Source: Ectocarpus siliculosus
Lineage: Eukaryota; Sar; Phaeophyceae; Ectocarpales; Ectocarpaceae
Length of the DNA: 12,050 bases
Direction: 5' to 3'
Assembly (NCBI GenBank): GCA_000310025.1
Contig: FN648857.1
Coordinates: forward strand, 21,238 to 33,287
The notes below the pieces were generated by a model. It had not been told where the DNA came from. It did not search any database and was given only the letters and a program-made list of their open reading frames with translations. Positions 1-9,029 of the stretch are shown in pieces (within the stretch, counting starts at the first letter, position 1; each line of letters begins with the position of its first letter). The translations under genes and the position numbers were made by a program.

Positions 1-581
1 ATACGGTTTACTGTCAAGCCGTGGAAGCGAAACAGTTGTACAGCTATGGCACGGGTCCACTAGTGGGTTTGCTTTCGACGGATGTGGCACGGATTCCTAT
101 GTACTTCGTACTTTAGTGGTCCTTGTTGCCTATCCCCGATGGTGTATTCCCATGAACGGCAAAAACTCGAGCCCATGTACAGCTCGATTATTTCCACGAT
201 CAACGACTTTTTTCCCTCGTTGCCCGGTTTGCGTATTTTTTTTGGGCCAATCGGGCCAATCGGGCAAATGTGTTTTTTTTTTCATGCTTCGCTTCTCGCT
301 GAAGGGTGTAGCGGCGAGAGGAGCGTTGCGGTTCCAGCTTGCGTCTGTTCTTGACTCGATCTCAACAATTTAATTGTGGGGAGGCGTGCCTGCGGGCTCC
401 TTCTTGTGTGCCTCGTTGATGCTGCATTTCGTGCCAAACCGCAGGGGTCACGTGGCGTTGGCTTGCTTTTTGCTTGCGCGCATGGATTGTAGCAGAGGTA
501 GTCTACCCGACTGTTGTGCTGCCAGAATTTTGTGGTAATTTCGTTTTGCTCCGGCCCTTGGTCGGCAGTGTGACAAGGAAT
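1..581. other. single-copy flank, no supportable gene
   Basis: I see no convincing gene here. Open frames are under about 110 codons, overlap one another on both strands and carry no recognisable motif. The only local structure is two T-runs (about 234-243 and 272-282) flanking a short 9-bp tandem repeat: GGGCCAATC at 244-252 and 253-261, then a variant, GGGCAAATG, at 262-270. The stretch ends where the duplicated unit begins. Confidence 0.6.
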
Positions 582-955
582 ACAATCTGAGTGTGTCGCA
601 TGAAACATTCAAGGAAACAAGAATGATGACCAAAGTAATCATCCAGGCCAAATAAATGCATGTACATACTTCAAGCGAGCTGCTCGAAGATTGAGTGGAC
701 AGTACTCACGGACCAAGCTTGCGATGGAACTGGCGTGCAATGTCCGTGCTGCCTCTGCAGGGCGTGCGTGCTGTCGCCCACTAGACCTGGGCTTCACCGT
801 TGTGGCGCCGGTGATTCATGACCGCTGTGTGCCAAGAATGGTGACTGTCGTGTGATCCCAAGGTTGTCCTTGACCTGTCTCATGATGGTACGATGAGGTG
901 ACCCCGAGGAAAACATCAGTGCTGATACTTCGAGTTTGTCTCCCTCCCAGTCCCT

Positions 956-966
956 GTCGCGATTAG
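956..966. other. micro-inverted segment relative to copy 2
   Basis: GTCGCGATTAG here is the exact reverse complement of CTAATCGCGAC at 4315-4325, at the homologous place in the other copy. The inverted match extends to 14 bp (953-966 against 4315-4328). About 36 bp lying between this point and the shared CTTTCCATTAC sequence in copy 2 is missing from copy 1. Confidence 0.7.
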
Positions 967-1306
967 TTCACCCTTTCCATTACACTTTGAACGAGGCCAC
1001 CACGGGCAGGCACCGCAAGCGCAAAATGACACCGGAAGAATGAAAAAAACAAAAGGGCGGTCCTGAAGCCTTCGGCAAACATATCCCTGCAACGGTAGAC
1101 TGAAAAACACATACCATGGTAGATGATTACCCTTCAAAGATCGCGCCGGATCAGTTACTGGTATCACTGCCGAAATGACTCTGTCAAATCACCCACCTCC
1201 TCCAGGCTTATCTACGCCCCGTAGGCGACCACACGAACATGCACGCCGAAACGAACGCCGCAACACCTACACACGAACATCAACACCCCGAGAAGGAAGC
1301 ACGTTC

Positions 1307-2087
1307 CTAGCAGCGGAATACTCCAGACCTAGATTGAGCACGGCAAACAGCAACCAGTCTCTGCCTTCCCACTTTTCCGTCCGCAAGTTGGGGGATCCCT
1401 GGGCCGTGGCAGCTGAACTTGCAATGCTGAGCGTACACGTCGGGATCCCGGCCGCAGTACCCCCTCCGCGAGTCGATCTCCCGCGCCGAGAGCACCGACA
1501 CCCTCCCCAGCAGGAACGCATCGGAGGCCTCCACCTCCTGCCACCCCTGCCCGCCGACGGTGCGCGTCCCAGCGGCGGTGCCTCCCGTCTCCTCCGCGAG
1601 CGCGACCTTCTTGAGCTCTCGCGCGCGCCTCGCCCTGCCCCCTGGAGACGGAGCTGGCCGACGACAGGCTCGTGAAATAACCGCCGCTTCCGCGAACGAC
1701 GACGTGCAGAACGCCTCCGCCCAAAGCGCCGCTCCCGCCGCCGGCGCGCGAGGTGGAAGAGGAAGGAGTAGCCTCACGACCACTTCAGACTCCGGCCCAC
1801 ATGTCTCTCCTCAGATCGGAGTACAGCTGCCGGACCGACGCCCTCTCCTCCTCGGCGGCGTTCCGGGAGGCGTCGGGGACCCTGGCTTGCGTCTGGGGTC
1901 GTGCCGAGGGCCTTGCTGAAACTGCAGGCACCGCACCTCCGACAGCTTCCGCAGCACACACACCAGCGGAACACGATGCTCTTGGTCCGTTGCAGCTGGG
2001 CTTGAAGCTTGGTTCCTCTTCGTTTTCTCGCCTGCTTTTGGGACGGAAAGCCAAGCGCAGTATGGGGGGGGGGGTGGTGTTGACCAT
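1307..2087 (-). pseudogene. broken minus-strand reading frame in copy 1 (hypothetical)
   Basis: Two minus-strand open stretches lie end to end in different frames. The first runs from an ATG at 2087 down to a stop at 1785 (about 100 codons). The second runs from about 1783 to a stop at 1307 (about 158 codons). In copy 2 the corresponding sequence is a single open frame across this point, because about 10 bp present here (near 1757-1785) is absent there. The downstream part contains protein-like segments such as GGQGWQEVEASDAFLLGRV. No domain was recognised. The differences from copy 2 in this frame are mostly amino-acid changing, so selection on a protein is not evident. It could be a decayed gene, an exon whose intron spans the break, or a GC-rich chance frame. 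Confidence 0.25.
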
Positions 2088-3135
2088 TGAGGGGCATCAA
2101 CATCATCCCAGGGCCGCGGGGACGTTGTTGCTTGGTAGGTTGTGCAAGGAATGGGGGTGCGGCGGGGACAACGTGCGCCTACGCCTATGAGACCTGGGTC
2201 CATGGTCACCATCATAAGCAACAGGGATCGGTGGGCACGTGCAAGCAAACGACAACGTTACACCTTTACGCAAGAATACGAGAACGTGGGGGAACCTTTC
2301 GAACTTCAGCTTCGAGCCCAACACGCCAAGCCCCCCCGCGGGACAAGAAAAAGATGGCAAAGGTGGCGCGCGAGAGAGAGGAAGGCAGTGACCCCGTGAC
2401 ATAAACAAAACAACTAGATACCTATGCGCCGAAGGATAGCACAGTGTGTCGAGAGGATACGATCACGGGAGACCAGGGGTAGGGGGCTAGATCGCTCAAC
2501 GCCGGCATATGCTGTACACGTCTCCGGGCCGTAGTCGTATGAATGCGGTCATGAGAACCGAACCAAACCAATAAACATGCCACGGTAGAACCAATGTGCA
2601 CTCTTGGGTTTGTGCGCGACACAGACAAGCATCGAACCCTGATCTTCGATGATTTCTTGCTGCCAACCGGTTCGTGAGAGACAAACGCTCACATTGTTCC
2701 ATCGTATCCATGCCCCAAGCCACCATGCGTGCGCCCAATCCCGCCTTCGTCGAGCCAAACTCTGCTCAATCCTGGCCAGGTGCCAGACAATCAAACAGGT
2801 CACCGGCAGACTGCGTGCGCGGCGGTGCGCAGACAACGAGCACGCGCAGAGAGAAACAAAGAAGGCTAGCTTCGACATATTCGGGCAGATGGTGGTCTGT
2901 GCCTCAAGGTATTCCCCGGTCATTTCTCGAAGAAACAGTCTTCTTGTTTTCATCGTTGTCCTTGTTGCCGTAATCGAAACCTTCACACAAAAGCAAACGG
3001 GTCTCTCTCTGCTCCGTACCTGCTGACACCCGTACCGATCCAACCCTTCTGTGGTCACAGGCCTCCTATCCCACAAAAGGGTGGGTACACACTTTCATGC
3101 GGTATTTGGGGTGTACGGCCTCCGACGGCTATTTT

Positions 3136-3149
3136 GTAACGTACGTTAC
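3136..3149. repeat. 14-bp perfect palindrome (copy 1)
   Basis: GTAACGTACGTTAC is a perfect palindrome, followed a few bases later by another CGTACG-type core (GCGTACGTAG). It is preserved identically in copy 2. It could be a dimer binding site or simply chance; nothing nearby decides. Confidence 0.5.
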
Positions 3150-3235
3150 GAGGCGTACGTAGTTCGACCTCAGGGTGACGATGAACAAATGTGAACGGCC
3201 AGGGCTTGCTCGACTGGAGAGCTGAAGAGTGACAA

Positions 3236-3664
3236 ATGACAACAAAATGGCGCTGCTGGTGCTCACCCGCTGCCGTGCCGGCCACGCATTTGTTAGTCTG
3301 GTCCATGCTGCCCATCAGCGACCCTCCGAATCCTCCTAGCGATGCCGCTGCCTCCTCTTCTCCGCCGCCACCACCACCACCACCATCACTATTACAAAAC
3401 CTGATTTCACTCCTCTACGCAGGGCGTGGCCGTGGAGGCGTTGGCACATCCGAAGTATTGCTGCATGCCGAAAAATATGAGACTGTGGCGGCAGCGGCGG
3501 CGGTACCTGTGTCCGGAGGCACCCGACAAATGGAAAAGGCAAATGGAGGATCGAGGCCAAAGATCCAAAAATACGACAATACAACAGTGAAGAACAGCGT
3601 ACTGTACTGTACTGTACCGTACTGTACCGTACCGTACGCTTGCATGATCCATTGGTCCGAATGA
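3236..3664 (+). CDS. hypothetical 142-codon ORF, copy 1 (doubtful)
   Basis: An ATG-initiated plus-strand frame of 142 codons. It contains a Pro run encoded by a (CCA)6 tract at 3368-3385, a short Ala run, and a C-terminal stretch encoded by the GTACT/GTACC pentamer repeat at 3599-3638. No family was recognised, and there is no signal peptide or clear membrane segment. The copy-2 version is the same length with two amino-acid changes, both from the only nucleotide differences in the stretch. Because the whole region is about 99% identical, this conservation does not argue for coding. Dependence on microsatellites makes a chance frame likely. Confidence 0.15.
   Translation: MTTKWRCWCSPAAVPATHLLVWSMLPISDPPNPPSDAAASSSPPPPPPPPSLLQNLISLLYAGRGRGGVGTSEVLLHAEKYETVAAAAAVPVSGGTRQMEKANGGSRPKIQKYDNTTVKNSVLYCTVPYCTVPYACMIHWSE
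3599..3638. repeat. pentanucleotide microsatellite (GTACT/GTACC)8, copy 1
   Basis: Eight consecutive pentamers beginning GTAC occur: three GTACT, then GTACC, GTACT, two GTACC and a terminal GTACG. The GTAC core is self-complementary, so the tract can fold on itself. The order of variant pentamers is identical in copy 2. Confidence 0.9.
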
Positions 3665-4697
3665 ACCCATGAACCGCATTGAGGCGACGAAGGGACAGAG
3701 GCATTGCGCTCAAGAAGTGGCGCTGAAACTAAACTAGTGTAGTGCCATCACCCGGAGGCAGACAACATGGAGGCTAGTATAGCAGTGAGTCGGGACTCAA
3801 AAGCCCGAATGGATGCCTGACCAATCTTTAGTGCCCGGGAGGCGTACCAGTAAATTACCTGGATATACACTACCGGTGCATGCGATGCCCTCAAGCAACA
3901 TCTCGACAAAGACAACACTCTTGTGAGTGAAAGATGACAATCTAAGTGTGTCTCATGAAACATTCAAGGAAACAAGAATGATGACCAAAGTAATCATCCA
4001 CGCCAAATAAATGCATGTACATACTTCAAGCGAGCGGCTCGAAGATTGAGTGGACAGTACTCACGGACCAAGCTTGCGATGGAACTGGCGTGCAATGTCC
4101 GTGCTGCCTCTGCAGGGCGTGCGTGCTGTTGCCCACTAGACCTGGGCTTCACCGTTGTGGCGCCGGTGATTCATGATCGCTGTGTGCCAAGAATGGTGAC
4201 TGTCGTGTGATCCCAAGGTTGTCCTTGACCTGTCTCATGATGGTACAATGAGGTGACCCCGAGGAAAACATAAGTGCTGATACTTCGAGTTTGTCTCCCT
4301 CCCAGTCCCTTGCGCTAATCGCGACAGGTTGGTTACATTTGGACCAGTTTTAGTTTGCTCTTTCCATTACAAATTTCAACGAGGCCACCACAGCCAGGCA
4401 CCGCAAGCGCAAAATGACACCGGCAGAATAATGAAAAAAAGAAAGAAAAACAGGGCGGCCCTGAAGCCTTCGGCAAACATATCCCTGCAACGGTAGACAA
4501 AAACAATTCATACGTGGCTACTCTTCAAAGATCGTGCCGGATCAGTTGCTGGTATCACTGCCGAAATGCCTCTCTCAAATCGCCCGCCTCCTCCAGGCTT
4601 ATCTACGTCCCGTAGGCGACCACACAAGGATGTACGCCGAAACAAACGCCACAACACCTACACACGAACATCAACACCCCGAGAAGGAAGCACGTTC

Positions 4698-5435
4698 CTA
4701 GCAGCGGAATACTCCAGACCTAGATTGAGCATGGCAAACAGCAACCAGTCTCTGCCTTCCTACGTTTCCGTCCGCAAGTTGGGGGATCCCTGGGCCGTGG
4801 CAGCTGAACTTGCAATGCTGAGCGTACACGTCGGGATCCCGGCCGCAGTACCCCCTCCGCGAGTCGAACTCCCGCGCCGAGAGCACCGACACCCTCCCCA
4901 GCAGGAACGCATCGGAAGCCTCCATCTTCTGCCACCCCTGCCCGCCGACGGTGCGCGTTCCAGCGGCGGTGCCTCCCCTCTCCTCCGCGAGCACGACCTT
5001 CTTGAGCTCTCTCGCGCGCCTCGCCCTGCCCCCTGGAGACGGAGCTGTCCGACGACGGGCTCGCGAAATAACCGCCGCTTCCGCGAACGACGACGTGCAG
5101 AACGCCTCCGCCCAAAGCGCCGCTCCCGCCGCCGGCGCGCGAGGCGGAAGAGGAAGGATACCACCCCCGACTCCGGCCCACATGTCTCTCCTCAGATCGG
5201 AGCACAGCTGCCGGACCGACGCCCTCTCCTCCTCGGCGGCGTTCCGGGGGGCGTCGGGGACCCTGGCTCGCGTCTGGGGTCGTGCCGAGGGCCTTGCTGA
5301 AACTGCAGGCACCGCACCTCCGACAGCTTCCCCAGCACACACCCCAGCGGAACACGATGCTCTTGGTCCGTTGCAGCTGGGCTTGAAGCTTGGTTCCTCT
5401 TCGTTTTCTCGCCTGCTTTTGGGACGGAAAGCCAA
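4698..5435 (-). CDS. hypothetical 245-codon open frame in copy 2
   Basis: This minus-strand frame is open for about 245 codons through the GC-rich part of copy 2. I do not recognise the product. It is rich in Arg, Ala and Gly, with a Glu-rich region near residues 65-75 (NAAEEERASVRQL) and a less biased C-terminal half containing EASDAFLLGRVSVLSARE. There is no in-frame ATG at its upstream end: the nearby ATG at 5469 is out of phase because the G-tract at 5445-5459 differs by one base from copy 1. The counterpart in copy 1 has the ATG in phase but is frame-broken near 1785. Overlapping frames are open on the plus strand (4566-5300) and in a second minus frame (4720-5469), as expected from high GC. 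It may be a remnant or an exon; a real gene is only a possibility. Confidence 0.22.
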   Translation of the reverse strand: MAFRPKSRRENEEEPSFKPSCNGPRASCSAGVCAGEAVGGAVPAVSARPSARPQTRARVPDAPRNAAEEERASVRQLCSDLRRDMWAGVGGGILPLPPRAPAAGAALWAEAFCTSSFAEAAVISRARRRTAPSPGGRARRARELKKVVLAEERGGTAAGTRTVGGQGWQKMEASDAFLLGRVSVLSAREFDSRRGYCGRDPDVYAQHCKFSCHGPGIPQLADGNVGRQRLVAVCHAQSRSGVFRC

Positions 5436-6517
5436 GCGCAGTCTGGGGGAGGGGGGGGGTGTTGACCATTGAGGGGCATCAACATCATCTCAGGGCCGCG
5501 GGGACGTTGTTGCTTGGTAGGTTGTGCAAGGAATGGGGGTGCGGTGGGGACAACGTGCGCCTACGCCTATGAGACTTGGGTCCATGGTCACTATCATAAG
5601 CAACAGGGATCGGTGGGCACGTGCAAGCAAACGACAACGTTACACCTTTACGCAAGAATACGAGAACGTGGGGGAACCTTTCGAACTTCAGCTTCGAGCC
5701 CAACACGCCAAGCCCCCCCGCGGGACAAGAAAAAGATGGCAAAGGTGGCGCGCGAGAGAGAGGAAGGCAGTGACCCCGTGACATAAACAAGACAACTAGA
5801 TACCTATGCGCCGAAGGATAGCACAGTGTGTCGAGAGGATACGACCACGGGAGACCAGGGGTAGGGGGCTAGATCGCTCAACGCCGGCATATGCTGTACA
5901 CGTCTCCGGGCCGTAGTCGTATGAATGCGGTCATGAGAACCGAACCAAACCAATAAACATGCCACGGTAGAACCAATGTGCACTCTTGGGTTTGTGCGCG
6001 ACACAGACAAGCATCGAATCCTGATCTTCGATGATTTCTTGCTGCCAACCGGTTCGTGAGAGACAAACTCTCACATTTTTCCATCGTATCCATGCCCCAA
6101 GCCACCATGCGTGCGCCCACTCCCGCCTTCTTCGAGCCAAACTCTGCTCAATCCTGGCCAGGTGCCAGACAATCAAACAGGTCACCGGCAGACTGCGTGC
6201 GCGGCGGTGCGCAGACAACGAGCACGCGCAGAGAGAAACAAAGAAGGCTAGCTTCGACATATTCGGGCAGATGGTGGTCTGTGCCTCAAGGTATTCCCCG
6301 GTCATTTCTCGAAGAAACAGTCTTCTTGTTTTCATCGTTGTCCTTGTTGCCGTAATCGAAACCTTCACACAAAAGCAAATGGGTCTCTCTCTGCTCCGTA
6401 CCTTCTGACACTAGTACCGATCCAACCCTTCTGTGGTCACAGGCCTCCTATCCCACAAAAGGGTGGGTACACACTTTCATGCGGTATTTGGGGTGTACGG
6501 CCTCCGACGGCTATTTT

Positions 6518-6531
6518 GTAACGTACGTTAC
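6518..6531. repeat. 14-bp perfect palindrome (copy 2)
   Basis: This is the same GTAACGTACGTTAC palindrome as at 3136-3149, carried at the same place in the second tandem copy. Confidence 0.5.
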
Positions 6532-6617
6532 GAGGCGTACGTAGTTCGACCTCAGGGTGACGATGAACAAATGTGAACGGCCAGGGCTTGCTCGACTGGA
6601 GAGCTGAAGAGTGACAA

Positions 6618-7046
6618 ATGACAACAAAATGGCGCTGCTGGTGCTCACCCGCTGCCGTGCCGGCCACGCATTTGTTAGTCTGGTCCATGCTGCCCATCAG
6701 CGACCCTCCGAATCCTCCTAGCGATGCCGCTGCCTCCTCTTCTCCGCCGCCACCACCACCACCACCATCACTATTACAAAACCTGATTTCACTCCTCTAC
6801 GCAGGGCGTGGCCGTGGAGGCGTTGGCACATCCGAAGTATTGCTGCATGCCGAAGAATATGAGACTGCGGCGGCAGCGGCGGCGGTACCTGTGTCCGGAG
6901 GCACCCGACAAATGGAAAAGGCAAATGGAGGATCGAGGCCAAAGATCCAAAAATACGACAATACAACAGTGAAGAACAGCGTACTGTACTGTACTGTACC
7001 GTACTGTACCGTACCGTACGCTTGCATGATCCATTGGTCCGAATGA
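6618..7046 (+). CDS. hypothetical 142-codon ORF, copy 2 (doubtful)
   Basis: This is the second-copy counterpart of the 3236-3664 frame, with Lys to Glu and Val to Ala changes around residues 79-83. It has the same Pro run and pentamer-encoded C-terminus. Both differences change an amino acid and no silent differences occur, so nothing suggests purifying selection. It is listed only because the frame is intact in both copies. Confidence 0.15.
   Translation: MTTKWRCWCSPAAVPATHLLVWSMLPISDPPNPPSDAAASSSPPPPPPPPSLLQNLISLLYAGRGRGGVGTSEVLLHAEEYETAAAAAAVPVSGGTRQMEKANGGSRPKIQKYDNTTVKNSVLYCTVPYCTVPYACMIHWSE
6981..7020. repeat. pentanucleotide microsatellite (GTACT/GTACC)8, copy 2
   Basis: This is identical in length and variant order to the tract at 3599-3638. 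A pentamer microsatellite unchanged between two paralogous copies suggests the duplication, or a later conversion of this half, is recent. Confidence 0.9.
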
Positions 7047-7631
7047 ACCCATGAACCGCATTGAGGCGACGAAGGGACAGAGGCATTGCGCTCAAGAAGT
7101 GGCGCTGAAACTAAACTAGTGTAGTGCCATCACCCGGAGGCCGACAACATGGAGGCTAGTATAGCAGTGAGTCGGGACTCAAAAGCCCGAGTCGATGCCT
7201 GACCAATCTTTAGTGCCCGGGAGGCGTACCAGTAAATTACCTGGATATACACTACCGGTGCATGCGATGCCCTCAAGCAACATCTCGACAAAGACAACAC
7301 TCTTGTGAGTGAAAGATGACAAGAAGCGGGAGAAGGAAGCGATCAGGCCCCCAGCCAACCGGCCACAGAAAAAAAACAAAACACACACACACACCCGCAA
7401 CGTGCCCCAAACAAAAACACGCTAGCGTAACTCGGCTAAATAGCTTACGGCAGCAGCAATACCCAGCGAGGACCGAGCCACCTCCACCCTGTTGTTGTTG
7501 ATGTTGTGCCAACCTAACGATGCTCTCACCCTCGGGATCCGCTGCTGTGGGCATCAGCATGAGGTGCCCACCCCCGGCAGATTGACGACCCCCGCCTCCT
7601 TCGTCCCTGCCAGGTACCATCCAAAGGATCT

Positions 7632-7655
7632 GCAGCAGCAGCAGCAGCAGCAGCA
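7632..7655. repeat. (GCA)8 trinucleotide tract
   Basis: There are eight perfect GCA units, read as Leu codons in the minus-strand open frame that crosses it. Shorter CAG/GCA clusters lie on both sides within about 250 bp. Confidence 0.9.
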
Positions 7656-8250
7656 AGCGGAAGTGTGAACAAGTGAATGGAGGAGGCACAGGATTCACAG
7701 CAGCGGCTCTCCTGCTACGTACAATAGTTCCGTAGCGCTGTGGTGCAAATATCCCCCAAGTAGCAGTGCTGCTGGTTCGTAATAGGGAAAGCTCAAGGGG
7801 TGACCATCGTGGAGATGTAGACTGTGGCACAGCGGTAGCAAACGGGGGTTGAGCAATAGCAGCGGCAGCACCGGCAGCAGCAGCTGGAGCGGGACATGAG
7901 CGGGTGTGGCATCTGTGAGTGAGTGAATTTAGCAGGGAAGGCAGACACAAACCAACCAACGACAAGTTCCCTGGGGGCGTTCGACAGATAATGCAGGCAG
8001 GAAAGAGAGCAAAACGAGCGGCAGGCATACGGAGAGCCATGCGGAAATCGGCCCTGCCTCGCGTGCGACTCCGCAGCCTGGTCGCGAAAATATCAAGAAG
8101 CATGTCGAAAGGTGTAGACAGAAGAGGAGGCGGGATAAAAATATACACACCCTCAAAACATGCTTCCGGTCGTGTGATTGTCGATAAACAGCGGTAAGAG
8201 CGTAGCGTAAATGGTCTCATGGTTCACGGAGGCGACCAAGTGCTGCGTTG

Positions 8251-8542
8251 TCAAAGCCAGTTCCACCTGCAGTGGCATAGGCAAAGCATTTTATTGGGAA
8301 AAATTGCACTTGTTGTTGACCCATCACCGAACCAATATTCAGGCCAGCGGGTGTAAACGCCATGTTTACTGGGACTGCAGCAGTGTGGAGTGGTGCTCAT
8401 GTCAAGCAACTCTGCGCATGCTTTTGGCTGATTCCCATGAATCAAACCCACGCCGATATGAATGGCAATGGCCGTGAACATGCCACCGTTGTCAGACCTT
8501 GGTATCCTTACCAATGAGGTTTTGTTCGATTATTCTGAACCC
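8251..8542 (-). pseudogene. possible decayed DDE-transposase fragment
   Basis: Two short minus-strand stretches in different frames look more protein-like than their surroundings. The upstream one (8542 to 8495) contains GFRIIEQNLI. The downstream one (8514 to 8251) contains AIAIHIGVGL, then CAELLDMSTTP about eight residues later. From memory of the family, this order resembles the N-terminal part of a group of eukaryotic DDE transposon proteins. Those have a Gly-aromatic-Arg-hydrophobic-Asp/Glu motif and then an Ile-Gly-x-Gly segment before a Leu-Asp-Met-Pro-like segment. The zinc-ribbon stretch normally expected between them would be missing here, and a stop and frame change separate the parts. 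If correct, it is an internally deleted relic. The resemblance is by eye and may be chance. Confidence 0.22.
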
Positions 8543-8874
8543 TTGGGAGACTTTCGTGCATGACCAGCTGTTGTGATGATTACCGGAAATCAATGTGATG
8601 CGATTCTGTCTTTCACGAACACAAATCAAGAACAAATCGACAACACAAGTACATTGGACTTTCAGAAGAAGACTCCTGCTGTACTGCAGTCTTCTAGCCC
8701 TTATTCTCTGCAAAGCAGTACATGGGTTGTCCTCTTTGGGGTATAGTTTCGTAATTGCGTCACAGATGGCAATGTCTCCCCCCAGAGAGAAGAGTAACTC
8801 TCACGATGCCCCAACCGTGAGCCAACTCTAAGTAACTCAAACCTTAGGGAAAGTAAATATACAAACAGAAAAGC

Positions 8875-8879
8875 TACCC
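8875..8879. repeat. left target-site pentamer (TACCC)
   Basis: The five bases before the left LTR are TACCC. The five after the right LTR (11464-11468) are TGCCC. This is a 5-bp target-site duplication with one substitution, or an imperfect chance match. Confidence 0.55.
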
Positions 8880-8981
8880 TGTTTGTGGTACTTGGATATG
8901 AGTCCGATCTGCGCATCCTCTGTGGGGGATACGCGTATGGGAAGTATGGGTGTGAGGGTATGTATGTATGCGTTTGTGGTC

Positions 8982-9029
8982 CAAGTGCGGGGCCCCCGGG
9001 AGCACACAGCGGTGTGCTCCCGGCACTTG
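8982..9029. other. LTR hairpin (left copy)
   Basis: The inner perfect 12-bp stem CCGGGAGCACAC (8996-9007) pairs with GTGTGCTCCCGG (9012-9023) around the loop AGCG. An outer arm, CAAGTGC (8982-8988) with GCACTTG (9023-9029), closes it, leaving GGGGCCC unpaired on the left side and the shared G at 9023 usable by only one stem. It lies upstream of the TATA-like sequence. In RNA or single-stranded cDNA it would be a very stable structure. Confidence 0.85.

Larger units (their letters stand above)
582..3936. repeat. tandem segmental duplication, copy 1
   Basis: This is the left copy of a head-to-tail duplication of about 3.36 kb. It begins at ACAATCTGAG and aligns with the sequence starting at 3937. 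The offset is 3355 at the left end, 3391 around 1175-1680, 3381 around 1785-2050 and 3382 from about 2087 onward, so a handful of small indels separate the copies. The right half (about 2087-3936) differs from copy 2 at only some 20 positions by my count. The stretch around 930-1800 is much more diverged. No complete gene can be assigned within it. Confidence 0.95.
3937..7318. repeat. tandem segmental duplication, copy 2
   Basis: This is the right copy, 3,382 bp, directly abutting copy 1. Its first bases (ACAATCTAAG) match 582 onward, and its last bases (GTGAGTGAAAGATG at 7305-7318) match 3923-3936. After 7322 the sequence diverges completely, which sets the right boundary. All three junctions share the tetramer ACAA (582-585, 3937-3940, 7319-7322), consistent with a microhomology-type or unequal-exchange breakpoint. 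Relative to copy 1 it carries about 36 bp extra near 4311-4360 and lacks about 10 bp near 5158-5170. Confidence 0.95.
7319..8879. other. single-copy region with simple repeats
   Basis: This lies between the tandem duplication and the LTR element. It holds (AC)7 at 7381-7394, GTT repeats at 7491-7499, (GCA)8 at 7632-7655 and further imperfect CAG/GCA clusters around 7450-7460 and 7850-7890. A minus-strand frame is open from 8220 to 7273 (about 315 codons). However, much of it is Leu, Gln, Ala and Gly homopolymer made by these tracts, and it runs into the end of the duplicated unit, so I do not call it a gene. A basic 92-codon plus-strand frame at 7919-8197 has no recognisable domain. Confidence 0.5.

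Noticed and set aside
2549-3076. 175-codon minus-strand frame in copy 1
   Set aside because: The copy-2 equivalent has an in-frame stop near 6413 and only a shorter remainder. It contains many Trp and Cys residues, has no domain, and overlaps an equally open plus-strand frame.
4566-5300. 244-codon plus-strand ORF starting at an ATG in copy 2
   Set aside because: It is Arg/Pro-rich and overlaps two minus-strand frames in GC-rich DNA. The copy-1 counterpart is stopped at 1673-1675 by a CGC to TGA-creating change, and nearly all differences between the copies alter amino acids.
7919-8197. 92-codon basic plus-strand ORF
   Set aside because: There is no recognisable domain, and a minus-strand frame is equally open over the same bases. 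It is not supportable as a gene on sequence alone.
7273-8220. 315-codon minus-strand frame
   Set aside because: The open length is largely due to stop-free trinucleotide repeats. The composition is homopolymeric, no motif was seen, and it crosses the duplication breakpoint at 7318.
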